NCBI RefSeq assembly: GCF_015560805.1
Contig: NZ_JADMSO010000008.1
Coordinates: 62,001 to 126,000, forward strand
DNA length: 64,000 nucleotides
Reading direction: 5' to 3'
Origin: Mediterraneibacter glycyrrhizinilyticus
GTDB lineage: Bacteria; Bacillota; Clostridia; Lachnospirales; Lachnospiraceae
The notes below the pieces were generated by a model. That model saw nothing but the letters and a program-made list of their open reading frames with translations. It did not search any database and was not told the DNA's origin. Each line of letters begins with the position of its first letter. Position 1 is the stretch's first letter. A program made the translations under genes and the position numbers. Positions 54,058 through 62,720 of the stretch are shown here, piece after piece.

Positions 54058-54636
54058 ATGAAGAAATGTGAAAAGGGAACACCGGGATATCTCGAATATA
54101 AAAAGAAAGTGGAGATCATACGGACGGTCGTCTATTTTTTGTTAGTTGCGGCAGTGTATCTGCTTGGCTACAGCCAGACACATACGAATAAAAACCTGCT
54201 GACGGTTGTTGCGGTCGTCGGTTGTCTTCCGGCATGTAAGGCGCTGGTCGGCGTGATCACGAGACTTCCGTATCCGTCGATCGATCCGAAACGTGCGGAA
54301 GAGGTGCGGGCACTCAGTCCGCATATGACGTCCGTGTTCGATCTGGTTGTGACGAGCCGGGATAAGATCATGCCGATCGATGCGCTCGTGATCTCCGGAA
54401 ATAAAGTATTCGGACATCTGACCGGGAAAAAAGCGGATCCGCAGTATACGGAGAAGCATATCAGATCCATTCTTCTGGAAAATCATTTTAAAGATGTATC
54501 CGTCAAAATGTATCCGGATTATAAGAAATTTTTAAGCCGGATCGAGGGATTGGAAAACATTGCGGCGGTGGAAAAAGAAAACACGGCGGAATATGAAGCG
54601 AAGATCCGTCATCTGATTCAGCTGATCTCTTTGTAA
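54058..54636 (+). CDS. Conserved membrane protein, function unknown
   Basis: 192 residues with two hydrophobic segments near the N-terminus (about residues 21-38 and 48-67) and a soluble C-terminal half (about residues 75-190) with VFDLVVTSRDKIMPIDALVI. I do not recognise the family. It lies 21 bases after the SDR gene and 56 bases before an RluA-type gene, all on the + strand. Confidence 0.7.
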   Translation: MKKCEKGTPGYLEYKKKVEIIRTVVYFLLVAAVYLLGYSQTHTNKNLLTVVAVVGCLPACKALVGVITRLPYPSIDPKRAEEVRALSPHMTSVFDLVVTSRDKIMPIDALVISGNKVFGHLTGKKADPQYTEKHIRSILLENHFKDVSVKMYPDYKKFLSRIEGLENIAAVEKENTAEYEAKIRHLIQLISL

Positions 54637-54692
54637 CAGGTCGCTTGCGGCATGACAAAACGGAGTAAAAGACAGAAACGGAGCAAACATAT

Positions 54693-55727
54693 ATGCAGGA
54701 AATACATATTTCGGGAAATGAAGCCGGTCAGCGGCTGGATAAACTGCTCGGCAAATTTTTATCCGATGCGCCGAAAAGTTTTCTTTATAAAATGATGCGG
54801 AAAAAGAATATCACGCTGAACGGAAAAAAGGCGGAGGGATCGGAAAAGCTGAAAGAGGGAGATTGTGTGAAACTCTTTTTGTCCGATGAGACGATCGCAA
54901 AATTTTCTGGCACTGTAAGCGACACCGCAAAAGCGGAGCAGCGTGTACGGCAGGCGGCGTACCGGGAAGTGAAAAAGCAGATGCCGGAAATACTTTATGA
55001 AGATGAGAACATCCTTTTATTTAATAAACAGCCGGGGCTGCTCTCGCAGAGAGCAAAACCATCGGATATTTCTGCGGTAGACTGCCTGATCGCATATCTT
55101 CTGGAGACAGGGGCGCTGACGCCCGAGATGCTGCGGACGTTTCGACCATCGGTCTGCAACAGACTGGACCGCAACACAAGCGGGATTTTGGCAGCAGGAA
55201 AAAGTCTGGCAGGGCTTCAGGAGCTGAGTTTGTTTTTTAAAGAACGCAGCATCGAAAAATATTATCTTTGCCCGGTGATCGGACAGGTGGAACAAGGAGA
55301 ACGGATTTCCGGATATCTGCAGAAAAACAGCAAGACAAACCGCGTGCAGGTGCAGGAGATTTCCGATGAGAAATCTGCGCGGATCGAAACCGAGTATCAT
55401 CCGGTGGCGGGGAATGGAAGACTGACGCTTTTGGAAGTACATCTGATCACGGGAAAGACACATCAGATCCGGGCGCATCTGGCAAGCATCGGGCATCCGC
55501 TCCTCGGTGATTTTAAATATGGGAACCTCGGCGTCAATGAGAGATATAAAAAACAATATGGCTTGGAAGCGCAGCTGCTCCATGCGTATCGCCTCCGGAT
55601 GCCGGAGACAGACGGCGTACTGAAAAATATTTCCGGACGGGAATTTCGGGCGTCTCTTCCGGATCTGTTTGCGCGGATCTGCCAGGAAGAACAGCTGGCG
55701 CTTTCGGGGGTAATGGAAACGAGATAA
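54693..55727 (+). CDS. RluA-family pseudouridine synthase
   Basis: Converts specific uridines in rRNA or tRNA to pseudouridine. The 344 residues have an N-terminal S4 domain (AGQRLDKLLGKFLSDAPKSF), an insertion of about 60 residues, and a catalytic domain with active Asp in NRLDRNTSGIL and GKTHQIRAHLASIGHPL. The insertion and sequence suggest the RluC/RluD-like subgroup; the exact site is not predictable. Confidence 0.92.
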   Translation: MQEIHISGNEAGQRLDKLLGKFLSDAPKSFLYKMMRKKNITLNGKKAEGSEKLKEGDCVKLFLSDETIAKFSGTVSDTAKAEQRVRQAAYREVKKQMPEILYEDENILLFNKQPGLLSQRAKPSDISAVDCLIAYLLETGALTPEMLRTFRPSVCNRLDRNTSGILAAGKSLAGLQELSLFFKERSIEKYYLCPVIGQVEQGERISGYLQKNSKTNRVQVQEISDEKSARIETEYHPVAGNGRLTLLEVHLITGKTHQIRAHLASIGHPLLGDFKYGNLGVNERYKKQYGLEAQLLHAYRLRMPETDGVLKNISGREFRASLPDLFARICQEEQLALSGVMETR

Positions 55728-55744
55728 AAAGGAGAGACGGACTG

Positions 55745-56296
55745 GTGGGAACATGGAATTCAAGAGGACTTCGGGGGTCGACACTGGAAGATCTGATCAA
55801 CCGGACGAATGAGCGGTATGATGAACTGGATCTGGCTTTGATCCAGAAAATCCCGACGCCGATCACGCCGGTGCAGATCGATAAGGAACGGCGTCATATC
55901 ACACTGGCATATTTTGACAAGATCAGTACGGTGGATTACATTGGATCTGTGCAGGGGATTCCGGTCTGTTTTGATGCAAAGGAATGCAGTGCGGATACAT
56001 TTCCGCTTCAAAATATCCATGAACATCAGATGCGGTTTATGGAAAAATATGAAAAACAGGGCGGAGTTTCTTTTCTCGTCATTTATTACAGTGCAAGGAA
56101 TATTCTTTATTATATGCGTTTTCGTGAAATCGTCCGTTTTTGGGAGCGGAGAGAGCAGGGCGGCAGGAAGAGTTTCCGGTTGGAAGAACTGGACGAGCGG
56201 TATTTTATGCATCTGAAAAACAACTGTTTTGTGCCGTATCTCGATTTTATCCAGAAAGATCTGGATGAGCGGGAAGAACTCGGGATTGACATTTAG
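55745..56296 (+). CDS. recU: Holliday junction resolvase RecU
   Basis: Nuclease that cuts four-way junctions in Gram-positive recombination; it fits with ruvAB elsewhere in the window. The 183 residues include NSRGLRGSTLEDLIN at the start, the nuclease core with PVCFDAKEC (Asp and Lys of the active site) and HEHQMRFMEKYEKQGG. The GTG at 55745 follows AGGAGAG. A consensus promoter for the his operon overlaps its last codons. Confidence 0.92.
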   Translation: MGTWNSRGLRGSTLEDLINRTNERYDELDLALIQKIPTPITPVQIDKERRHITLAYFDKISTVDYIGSVQGIPVCFDAKECSADTFPLQNIHEHQMRFMEKYEKQGGVSFLVIYYSARNILYYMRFREIVRFWERREQGGRKSFRLEELDERYFMHLKNNCFVPYLDFIQKDLDEREELGIDI

Positions 56297-56314
56297 TCGG
56301 AAAATTCGTATAAT
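56286..56314 (+). promoter_or_regulatory. Consensus promoter of the his operon
   Basis: Exact TTGACA (56286-56291), 17 bases, exact TATAAT (56309-56314). The -35 overlaps the final recU codons. The leader to 56363 is about 40 bases, too short for a T-box. Confidence 0.88.
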
Positions 56315-56362
56315 GACTAAAGATTTTAACGTAGTAGCAGAGTAAAGCGCGGAGGTGTTGAG

Positions 56363-57631
56363 ATGGAACAAAAATTACATACGCCGGAGGGTGTAAGAGA
56401 TATTTACAGTACAGAGTGCCGGAAGAAGCTGACGATTCAGGAGAAACTTCATCATTTGCTGCATTTGTACGGATATCAGGACATCCAGACGCCAACATTT
56501 GAATATTTTGATGTGTTCCGCGACGAGATCGGAACGATCTCGTCACGGGAACTGTATAAGTTCTTTGACCGGGACGGCGATACGCTGGCGCTCCGCCCGG
56601 ACATCACGCCGTCGATCGCGCGTGCGGCGGCAACCTTATTTGAAGAAGAGGAATTTCCGGCAAGACTTTGTTATATCGGGAATACATTTATCAATCATTC
56701 CAGTTATCAGGGACGCCTGAAAGAGAATACACAGCTTGGGGCGGAATTGATCGGGGAAGATTCGGTGGAAGCAGACGCGGAACTGATCGCAATGGTCGTG
56801 GACAGTTTGAAAAAAGTGGGATTAAAGGAATTTCAGGTCAATATCGGTCATGTGGATTTTCTACACACTTTGATGGATCTGACCGGATTAAATGAAGAGA
56901 AAAAAGCGGAAGTCTATGCGCTGACTGCAAACCGGAATTATTTTGGCGTGGAAGAGATCCTGATCCGGGAAAATGTCGAGATGTCTGTGGTGGAGATGTT
57001 CCGGATCCTGCCGGAACTGACCGGCGGAACGGAAGCGCTTGTGCGCGCCGCCAAACTGGTGCCGGGAGAAACAGCAAAACGGGCGATCGTACGGCTTCTG
57101 AAGATTTATCAGATATTGGAACTGTACGGGGCGGAAGCGTATGTGACCTTTGATCTGAGTATGAGTGGAAGTTACGGCTATTACAGCGGGATCGTATTCC
57201 GCGCATATACATATGGAACCGGAGATGCGATCGTAAGAGGCGGACGCTACGATCATTTGATCGCCAAATTTGGGAAAAATACGCCGTCCATCGGATTTGC
57301 CGTCATCATCGATGAACTGCTCAGTGCGCTTGGCAGACAGAAGATCGAGATCGAGACCGGACATTGTAATCTGATCGTGTATACAGACGCGACATTGAAC
57401 TGGGCTGTGTCTCTTGCCTGCGATCTGCGTGAAAAAGGAAAATGTATCGAACTTTTGAAACGGGAACCGTGGCAGGAACGGGCAGTGTATGAGGAATACG
57501 GAAAACGCAGAGGTACGGACAGTCTGACCTATTTAAAGGATGACAGAAGTATGGAAATGGTGAATTTAAAAACCGGAGAGACACGGGTCATCCGTTCGGA
57601 ATCGGACACAGGATCGGAGGAAACAAGATGA
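56363..57631 (+). CDS. hisZ: ATP phosphoribosyltransferase regulatory subunit HisZ
   Basis: HisRS-like protein lacking tRNA ligase function that associates with the short HisG and makes it active and histidine-sensitive. The 422 residues show the class II aaRS fold with TPEGVRDI, ALRPDITPSIAR, the motif 2 YIGNTFI region and the C-terminal RGGRYDHLIAKFG. The pairing with a 218-residue HisG confirms its identity. The start overlaps no gene; SD AGGTG is upstream. It overlaps hisG by 4 bases. Confidence 0.95.
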   Translation: MEQKLHTPEGVRDIYSTECRKKLTIQEKLHHLLHLYGYQDIQTPTFEYFDVFRDEIGTISSRELYKFFDRDGDTLALRPDITPSIARAAATLFEEEEFPARLCYIGNTFINHSSYQGRLKENTQLGAELIGEDSVEADAELIAMVVDSLKKVGLKEFQVNIGHVDFLHTLMDLTGLNEEKKAEVYALTANRNYFGVEEILIRENVEMSVVEMFRILPELTGGTEALVRAAKLVPGETAKRAIVRLLKIYQILELYGAEAYVTFDLSMSGSYGYYSGIVFRAYTYGTGDAIVRGGRYDHLIAKFGKNTPSIGFAVIIDELLSALGRQKIEIETGHCNLIVYTDATLNWAVSLACDLREKGKCIELLKREPWQERAVYEEYGKRRGTDSLTYLKDDRSMEMVNLKTGETRVIRSESDTGSEETR

Positions 57632-58284
57632 GATATCTGACATTTGCATTGACAAAAGGACGGCTTGCGAGTAAAACATTGGAGCTCTTGGAACGGCTCG
57701 GGATCACCTGCGATGAGATGAAAGATAAGGATTCCCGGAAACTGATCTTTGTCAACGAGGAACTGAAGCTGAAATTTTTTCTGGCGAAAGGACCGGATGT
57801 GCCGACGTATGTGGAATACGGTGCGGCGGATATTGGTGTTGTAGGTCGGGATACGATCGTGGAAGAGGGAAGAAAAGTTCACGAGGTGCTGGATCTTGGA
57901 TTCGGGAAATGCCGGATGTGCGTCTGCGGACAGGAGGAAGCGGGAGAACTTCTGAAACATCACGAGCTGATCCGTGTTGCGACAAAATATCCGAATATTG
58001 CAAAAGATTATTTTTATAATAAAAAACATCAGACTGTGGAGATCATCAAAATGAACGGCTCGATCGAACTGGCGCCGATCGTGGGATTGTCAGAGGTGAT
58101 CGTGGATATCGTGGAGACCGGTTCCACTTTGAAAGAGAACGGTCTTGTTGTGCTGGAGGAAGTGTGTCCGCTGTCGGCACGGATGATCGTAAATCCGGTC
58201 AGTATGCGGATGGAGAATGAGAGGATCAAAGAACTGATTACGAACCTGCGTAATCTGGTACAGGAGGAAAGCCATGCGGATTGA
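57628..58284 (+). CDS. hisG: ATP phosphoribosyltransferase, short form
   Basis: Catalyses the first step of histidine synthesis, ATP + PRPP to PR-ATP. The 218 residues are the short HisG that needs HisZ, with the PLP-II fold and conserved LTFALTKGRLASKTLELLER, the GAADIGVVGRDTI segment, and the PRPP loop DIVETGSTLKENGL. No C-terminal ACT-like regulatory domain is present. It overlaps hisZ (ATGA) and hisD. Confidence 0.96.
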   Translation: MRYLTFALTKGRLASKTLELLERLGITCDEMKDKDSRKLIFVNEELKLKFFLAKGPDVPTYVEYGAADIGVVGRDTIVEEGRKVHEVLDLGFGKCRMCVCGQEEAGELLKHHELIRVATKYPNIAKDYFYNKKHQTVEIIKMNGSIELAPIVGLSEVIVDIVETGSTLKENGLVVLEEVCPLSARMIVNPVSMRMENERIKELITNLRNLVQEESHAD

Positions 58285-59572
58285 ACGACTGAATGAAACG
58301 ACAAAGAAAACACTGCTGGAGGATCTTCTGAAACGGAGTCCGAACCAGTACGGCGCGTACGAAGCGGATGTAAAGAAAATCCTTGACGAGGTGAAAGAGA
58401 AAAAAGATGAGGCGGTATTTTCCTACACGAAGCAATTCGACAAAGCGGACATCGACGCGTCGAATATCCGGGTAACGGAAGCGGAGATCGCGGAAGCATA
58501 TGAACTTGTGGATGCGGAATTATTACGCATTATCCGCAGAGCCTTGAAAAATATCGAGGCTTACCATGCAAAGCAAATGCAGTACAGTTGGTTTGACAGT
58601 AAACCGGACGGCACGATGCTGGGACAGAAAGTGACTCCGCTTCAGAGAGTTGGCGTCTATGTGCCGGGCGGAAAGGCCGTCTATCCGTCTTCGGTCCTGA
58701 TGAACATCATGCCGGCAAAGGTGGCGGGTGTGGAGGAGATCATCATGGTGACACCGCCGGGAAGAGATGGAAAAGTCAATCCTACCACTCTGGTCGCGGC
58801 GAAAGAAGCCGGCGCAGACCAGGTTTATAAAGTAGGCGGCGCACAGGCGATCGCGGCGCTGGCGTATGGAACGGAAAGCATTCCGAAAGCGGACAAGATC
58901 GTAGGACCGGGAAATATTTATGTGGCGCTTGCCAAAAAAGCGGTGTACGGACATGTCAGCATCGATTCCATTGCCGGACCGAGCGAGATCCTTGTGCTGG
59001 CTGATGAGGGGGCAAATCCGCGGTATGTGGCGGCGGATCTGTTGTCGCAGGCGGAACACGATGAACTGGCGTCGGCGATCCTTGTGACGACCAGCATGGA
59101 ATTGGCTGAGAAAGTGTCCGAGCAGACGGATCTGTTTATCCGGGAATTATCGAGAGGAGAGATCATCCGGAAATCACTGGACAATTACGGGCATATTCTT
59201 GTGGCAGATACGATGGAGAATGCGATCGACGCGGCAAATGAGATCGCGTCGGAACATTTGGAGATCATGACGGCGGATCCGTATCAGGTGATGACGAAGA
59301 TCCGGAATGCGGGCGCGATATTCATCGGAGAATACAGCAGCGAACCGCTGGGCGATTATTTTGCGGGACCAAACCATATTCTCCCGACAAATGGAACAGC
59401 GAAATTCTTTTCTCCGCTGTCCGTGGATGATTTCCTAAAAAAATCCAGTATCATCGCCTACTCATACGATGCATTGAAAGAAATCCATACGGATATTGAG
59501 AAATTTGCGGAGGCGGAACAACTGACGGCCCATGCCAATTCGATCAAAGTCCGATTTGAAGAGGAATCATAG
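58274..59572 (+). CDS. hisD: Histidinol dehydrogenase
   Basis: Zn enzyme for the last two steps, histidinol to histidine. The 432 residues contain VYVPGGKAVYPSSVLMNIMP, the signature segment IDSIAGPSEILVLADEGANP and the metal and active-site His in QAEHDELASAIL and SEHLEIM. It overlaps hisG by 11 bases. No hisC follows directly. Confidence 0.96.
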   Translation: MRIERLNETTKKTLLEDLLKRSPNQYGAYEADVKKILDEVKEKKDEAVFSYTKQFDKADIDASNIRVTEAEIAEAYELVDAELLRIIRRALKNIEAYHAKQMQYSWFDSKPDGTMLGQKVTPLQRVGVYVPGGKAVYPSSVLMNIMPAKVAGVEEIIMVTPPGRDGKVNPTTLVAAKEAGADQVYKVGGAQAIAALAYGTESIPKADKIVGPGNIYVALAKKAVYGHVSIDSIAGPSEILVLADEGANPRYVAADLLSQAEHDELASAILVTTSMELAEKVSEQTDLFIRELSRGEIIRKSLDNYGHILVADTMENAIDAANEIASEHLEIMTADPYQVMTKIRNAGAIFIGEYSSEPLGDYFAGPNHILPTNGTAKFFSPLSVDDFLKKSSIIAYSYDALKEIHTDIEKFAEAEQLTAHANSIKVRFEEES

Positions 59573-59629
59573 AGAAAATCGATGAAATAGTATTGTTCAA
59601 TATTGAAAAGTGAAAAGGAGGCGATGCGG

Positions 59630-60220
59630 ATGCAGAATCGGATCGGAAGCTGTGTGCGGAATACGAAAGAGACGCAGATTGAACTGGAGATCAATCTGGA
59701 TGGAAGCGGCGAGGCGGCGGTCGATACCGGAATCCCGTTTTTTGATCATATGCTGAATGGATTTGCGAGACATGGATTGTTTGATCTGCGTGTGAGAGTG
59801 AAAGGTGACCTGGAGGTGGACTGCCATCACACGGTGGAAGACACCGGGATCGTGCTCGGAGAAGCGATCGCACAGGCACTTGGAGATAAAGCGGGAATCA
59901 AACGATACGGAAGTTTCCTGCTGCCGATGGATGAGACGCTGGCGCTCTGCGCGATCGATCTTTCCGGACGTCCTTATCTGAATTATGACGTATGTTTTAC
60001 AACGGAACAGATCGGGACTCTGGATACCGAGATGATACGGGAGTTTTTCTATGCGGTATCGTACAGTGCGGCGATGAACCTGCATCTAAAGATATTAGAC
60101 GGGATCAACAATCATCATATGGCGGAGGCGCTGTTCAAAGCATTCGGAAAGGCATTGGATGCCGCAACGATGGAGGAACCTCGTTTGAGCGGCGTATGGT
60201 CTACGAAAGGGACACTTTAG
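59630..60220 (+). CDS. hisB: Imidazoleglycerol-phosphate dehydratase
   Basis: Monofunctional HisB, dehydrating IGP to imidazole acetol phosphate. The 196 residues hold the Mn-binding His-rich motifs [23 protein letters not shown] and [14 protein letters not shown]. The ATG at 59630 is 8 bases after AGGAGG; the ATG at 59624 is too close. It lies 57 bases after hisD; a separate promoter is not obvious. Confidence 0.95.
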   Translation: MQNRIGSCVRNTKETQIELEINLDGSGEAAVDTGIPFFDHMLNGFARHGLFDLRVRVKGDLEVDCHHTVEDTGIVLGEAIAQALGDKAGIKRYGSFLLPMDETLALCAIDLSGRPYLNYDVCFTTEQIGTLDTEMIREFFYAVSYSAAMNLHLKILDGINNHHMAEALFKAFGKALDAATMEEPRLSGVWSTKGTL

Positions 60221-60270
60221 AAGAAGCGTAATTTGTCTGGATAAAAGAAACAAAGAGAGAAGGGCAGAAA

Positions 60271-61554
60271 ATGAGTTATAAAAGACTGACACCCTGTATT
60301 CTGATCGATCGTGGAAAAGCGGTGAAATGGTTTGACGACAGGAGTGTGATAGCAAGAGACGTAGTGGCGCTCGCAAAACATTATGCCGAGCGCGGGGCGG
60401 ACGAACTGATCGTGTTCGACCTGTCCACATCGGATGAAGATCATGAAGAGGCGATCGATCTGATGCGGAAGATCAACCGGTTTATCAGTATTCCTATGGT
60501 TGCAGGCGGGAATATCCGCAGAGAAGAAGATGTGAAGAAATACTTGTATGCCGGAGCAAAACGGGCAATTTTGAATTTCTCGAAAATTGCAGCTCAGGAG
60601 ATGCTCGAATCGGTATCGAAACGATTCGGAAAAGAACGGATCGCTGTATCTTTGAATGATTTTGACGCATTGTTCAAACAACAGCATTTGATCGAGGAAT
60701 ATGCATCGGAGCTGATCTTTATGCATCGTCTGGATCTGGATTCGGTGATGAACATCACATCGATCCCCTGTGTGGTCGTGACAGATACGATGGAGCAGGA
60801 TGAGATACTTAAAATTTTGAAATCCAGCGGCGTCAAAGGCGTATCGGGACGATTTATCAGTCAGGAAGATATGGATTTTGACGGGTTTAAGGAAATCTGC
60901 GTGCAGGAAGGCATTAAAATGACGTCTTTTGAGAGTATTCTGGAATTTTCAGAACTGAAACTGAATCCATCCGGACTGATTCCGGTGATCGTGCAGGATT
61001 ATAAGACAAATGAAGTGCTGATGCTGGCGTATATGAATAAAGAAGCGTTCAATCACACTGTGAAATCCGGGCGGATGACCTATTACAGCCGAAGTAGAAA
61101 AGAACTCTGGATCAAAGGCGAGACGTCCGGTCATTATCAGTATTTAAAATCACTGACGGTAGACTGTGATAAAGATACGCTGCTGGCGAAAGTGGAACAG
61201 ATCGGGGCTGCCTGTCATACCGGAAGCAGATCCTGTTTCTTCCAGCAGATCGTCGGTAATGATTATGACACGACCAATCCGCTTCAGGTGTTTGAATCGG
61301 TTTACGGCACGATCATGAACCGAAAAGAAAATCCGAAAGAAGGATCCTATACAAATTATCTGTTTGATAAAGGAATTGACAAGATTTTAAAGAAAGTAGG
61401 AGAAGAGGCGACGGAAATTGTGATCGCCGCAAAGAATCCGAATCCGGAAGAAATTAAATATGAAATTTCCGATTTCCTGTATCATGTCATGGTGTTGATG
61501 GTAGAACGGGGAATCACATGGGAAGATATTACAAGAGAACTGGCAGAACGATGA
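60271..61554 (+). CDS. hisIE: HisA/HisF-like barrel fused to HisIE
   Basis: A 427-residue fusion. Residues 1 to about 225 form a HisA/HisF-type TIM barrel ([50 protein letters not shown]). Residues about 228-330 are PR-AMP cyclohydrolase HisI ([47 protein letters not shown]), and residues about 335-427 are PR-ATP pyrophosphohydrolase HisE ([20 protein letters not shown]). The barrel is atypical: in PCILID the Asp is shifted by one relative to the PCLDV of HisF, and the second catalytic Asp region reads VSLNDFD instead of the usual AIDA. It may be a degenerate or altered-function domain. It is the last gene of the operon. Confidence 0.9.
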   Translation: MSYKRLTPCILIDRGKAVKWFDDRSVIARDVVALAKHYAERGADELIVFDLSTSDEDHEEAIDLMRKINRFISIPMVAGGNIRREEDVKKYLYAGAKRAILNFSKIAAQEMLESVSKRFGKERIAVSLNDFDALFKQQHLIEEYASELIFMHRLDLDSVMNITSIPCVVVTDTMEQDEILKILKSSGVKGVSGRFISQEDMDFDGFKEICVQEGIKMTSFESILEFSELKLNPSGLIPVIVQDYKTNEVLMLAYMNKEAFNHTVKSGRMTYYSRSRKELWIKGETSGHYQYLKSLTVDCDKDTLLAKVEQIGAACHTGSRSCFFQQIVGNDYDTTNPLQVFESVYGTIMNRKENPKEGSYTNYLFDKGIDKILKKVGEEATEIVIAAKNPNPEEIKYEISDFLYHVMVLMVERGITWEDITRELAER

Positions 61555-61577
61555 CAGGAATTCCGTTTTGGATGTAC

Positions 61578-61606
61578 AGCGATTGCGGATAACGCAGAGA
61601 ATCGCT
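61578..61606 (+). terminator. Possible weak terminator after the his operon
   Basis: AGCGATT (61578-61584) pairs with AATCGCT (61600-61606), extended by a GCG/CGC inner pairing; only three T follow. Confidence 0.4.
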
Positions 61607-61672
61607 TTATATGGAAGAATTCATTTGTATTGAAAGTGTTCGCTTTGGGTAAGGTTCTATCCAAAAGAAATT

Positions 61673-61716
61673 GGACATAGGATATGGCAAAAAGAGCTGT
61701 ATTCTGTGTCCTTTTT
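61673..61716 (+). terminator. Rho-independent terminator
   Basis: GGACATAG (61673-61680) pairs with CTGTGTCC (61704-61711), extended by ATA/TAT, followed by TTTTT. It probably ends read-through from the his operon. Between 61717 and 61851 I see no gene, only A/T-rich sequence. Confidence 0.7.
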
Positions 61717-61851
61717 GTTATTGAAGTATATGGGGAAAAAGCCCGACAGATTGTTTTGGATCGGATCGACTCTGAGACTTATTTTTTTTGAAAGAATTCT
61801 GCTGTCGAAAACAGGATTTGTGTTTCAGACTTCTTAGATTCATTAAAAAAC

Positions 61852-61916
61852 AGAGTGTGATCTAATTAAAACAGAGCACAGTCTATTTTGAAAACATTAA
61901 AAACAGAGTACACTCT
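61852..61916. promoter_or_regulatory. Three similar dyad sites (operators) before a small membrane protein gene
   Basis: AGAGTGTGATCT (61852-61863), AGAGCACAGTCT (61873-61884) and AGAGTACACTCT (61905-61916) are each followed by TA and preceded by AC. The third is a perfect dyad with a two-base centre. Starts are 21 and 32 bases apart, close to two and three helix turns. A possible -35 TTGAAA (61888-61893) lies between sites 2 and 3, so site 3 would cover the -10. Confidence 0.6.
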
Positions 61917-61935
61917 ACAAAAATGGAGAATCTAT

Positions 61936-62232
61936 ATGAATGAAACAGAAGAACGTAGAAAAGAGTTGTTGAGGCAGGCAAGACAAATGTACGATGAAGA
62001 TCGTTTTATTCCTGCTGTACATCCAAGATACCGTAATCTATATCAGGATCTTTACGAACCGGACGAGAAGCAGGTTCCTAATTCTTCTTTTTCGTTTCGG
62101 ATCGCTGTATGTATCGTGTTATTTGCATGCTATGTATGGATGGATTATTCGGAAGTGCCGGTTGCTAATGTGAGCAGTGACCAGATTGTTACCCAGATAG
62201 AAAAACAGACAGAAATTCTTACAAAAAAGTAA
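61936..62232 (+). CDS. Small single-pass membrane protein, unknown
   Basis: 98 residues: a charged cytoplasmic start (MNETEERRKELLRQARQMYD), a motif FIPAVHPRYRNLY, one hydrophobic segment (about residues 53-70, FRIAVCIVLFACYVWMDY) and a short polar end. The ATG at 61936 has GGAG 8 bases upstream. It is controlled by the three-site operator region. I do not recognise the family. Its neighbour is another small membrane protein. Confidence 0.7.
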   Translation: MNETEERRKELLRQARQMYDEDRFIPAVHPRYRNLYQDLYEPDEKQVPNSSFSFRIAVCIVLFACYVWMDYSEVPVANVSSDQIVTQIEKQTEILTKK

Positions 62233-62322
62233 GGAAAGTGTCAGTCTATGGTAAGAGCAGAAAATCCATCCTGTGCTAGAATAAGATCAAACGATAAGAA
62301 GTACAAAAAGGAGGAAGAAGAA

Positions 62323-62637
62323 ATGACAGAACATGAATATACGGATACATATTATTATAAGAAAGTAGAAAAGGAAAGGCAGAGCAAGCAAAAACAGGAC
62401 GGTATGAAAAAAAGTCTTTATAGGATCGTGTCGGTTTTGGTTGCGGTGATCGGAAGTATTTGCTTTTTGCTGGCAGCGCTCTTGTATTTATTTTCGAATA
62501 TTATCGATATGATAGCGTCGGTGTACAGGTGGATTTCCTCTTGTATACTGACTCTGCAAAATACAGTTTCAAAAAAGGATCGTTCCAACAAGAAGACAGC
62601 GTCAACATGCGAGGAGACAAATCTTAAGATTTCTTAA
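62323..62637 (+). CDS. Small membrane protein, unknown
   Basis: 104 residues: a charged Tyr/Lys-rich start (MTEHEYTDTYYYKKVEKERQ), one strong hydrophobic segment (about residues 31-57, containing VSVLVAVIGSICFLLAALLY), an amphipathic stretch and a basic tail. The ATG at 62323 is 8 bases after AGGAGG. The TTAAGA repeat for the next promoter lies in its last codons. No family recognised. Confidence 0.7.
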   Translation: MTEHEYTDTYYYKKVEKERQSKQKQDGMKKSLYRIVSVLVAVIGSICFLLAALLYLFSNIIDMIASVYRWISSCILTLQNTVSKKDRSNKKTASTCEETNLKIS

Positions 62638-62688
62638 GAGAAATATAAGAAGAAAAACAGGAAAGTAACCACAGGGATGTGGTATATT
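62623..62688 (+). promoter_or_regulatory. TTAAG direct repeat and -10 of the GT51 gene
   Basis: CTTAAG occurs at 62623-62628 and 62633-62638. A -10-like TATATT lies at 62683-62688; no good -35 is present, suggesting an activator. The repeats lie 60 and 50 bases upstream of the -10, as in the two promoters at 63533 and 63933. Confidence 0.55.
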
Positions 62689-62720
62689 GGAAGCAGGCAG
62701 AATACAAAAGAGGGAGTAAG

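Noticed and set aside
61684-61791. 35-codon frame starting MAKRAVFCVLF
   Set aside because: It begins inside the terminator stem at 61673-61716 and has no SD.
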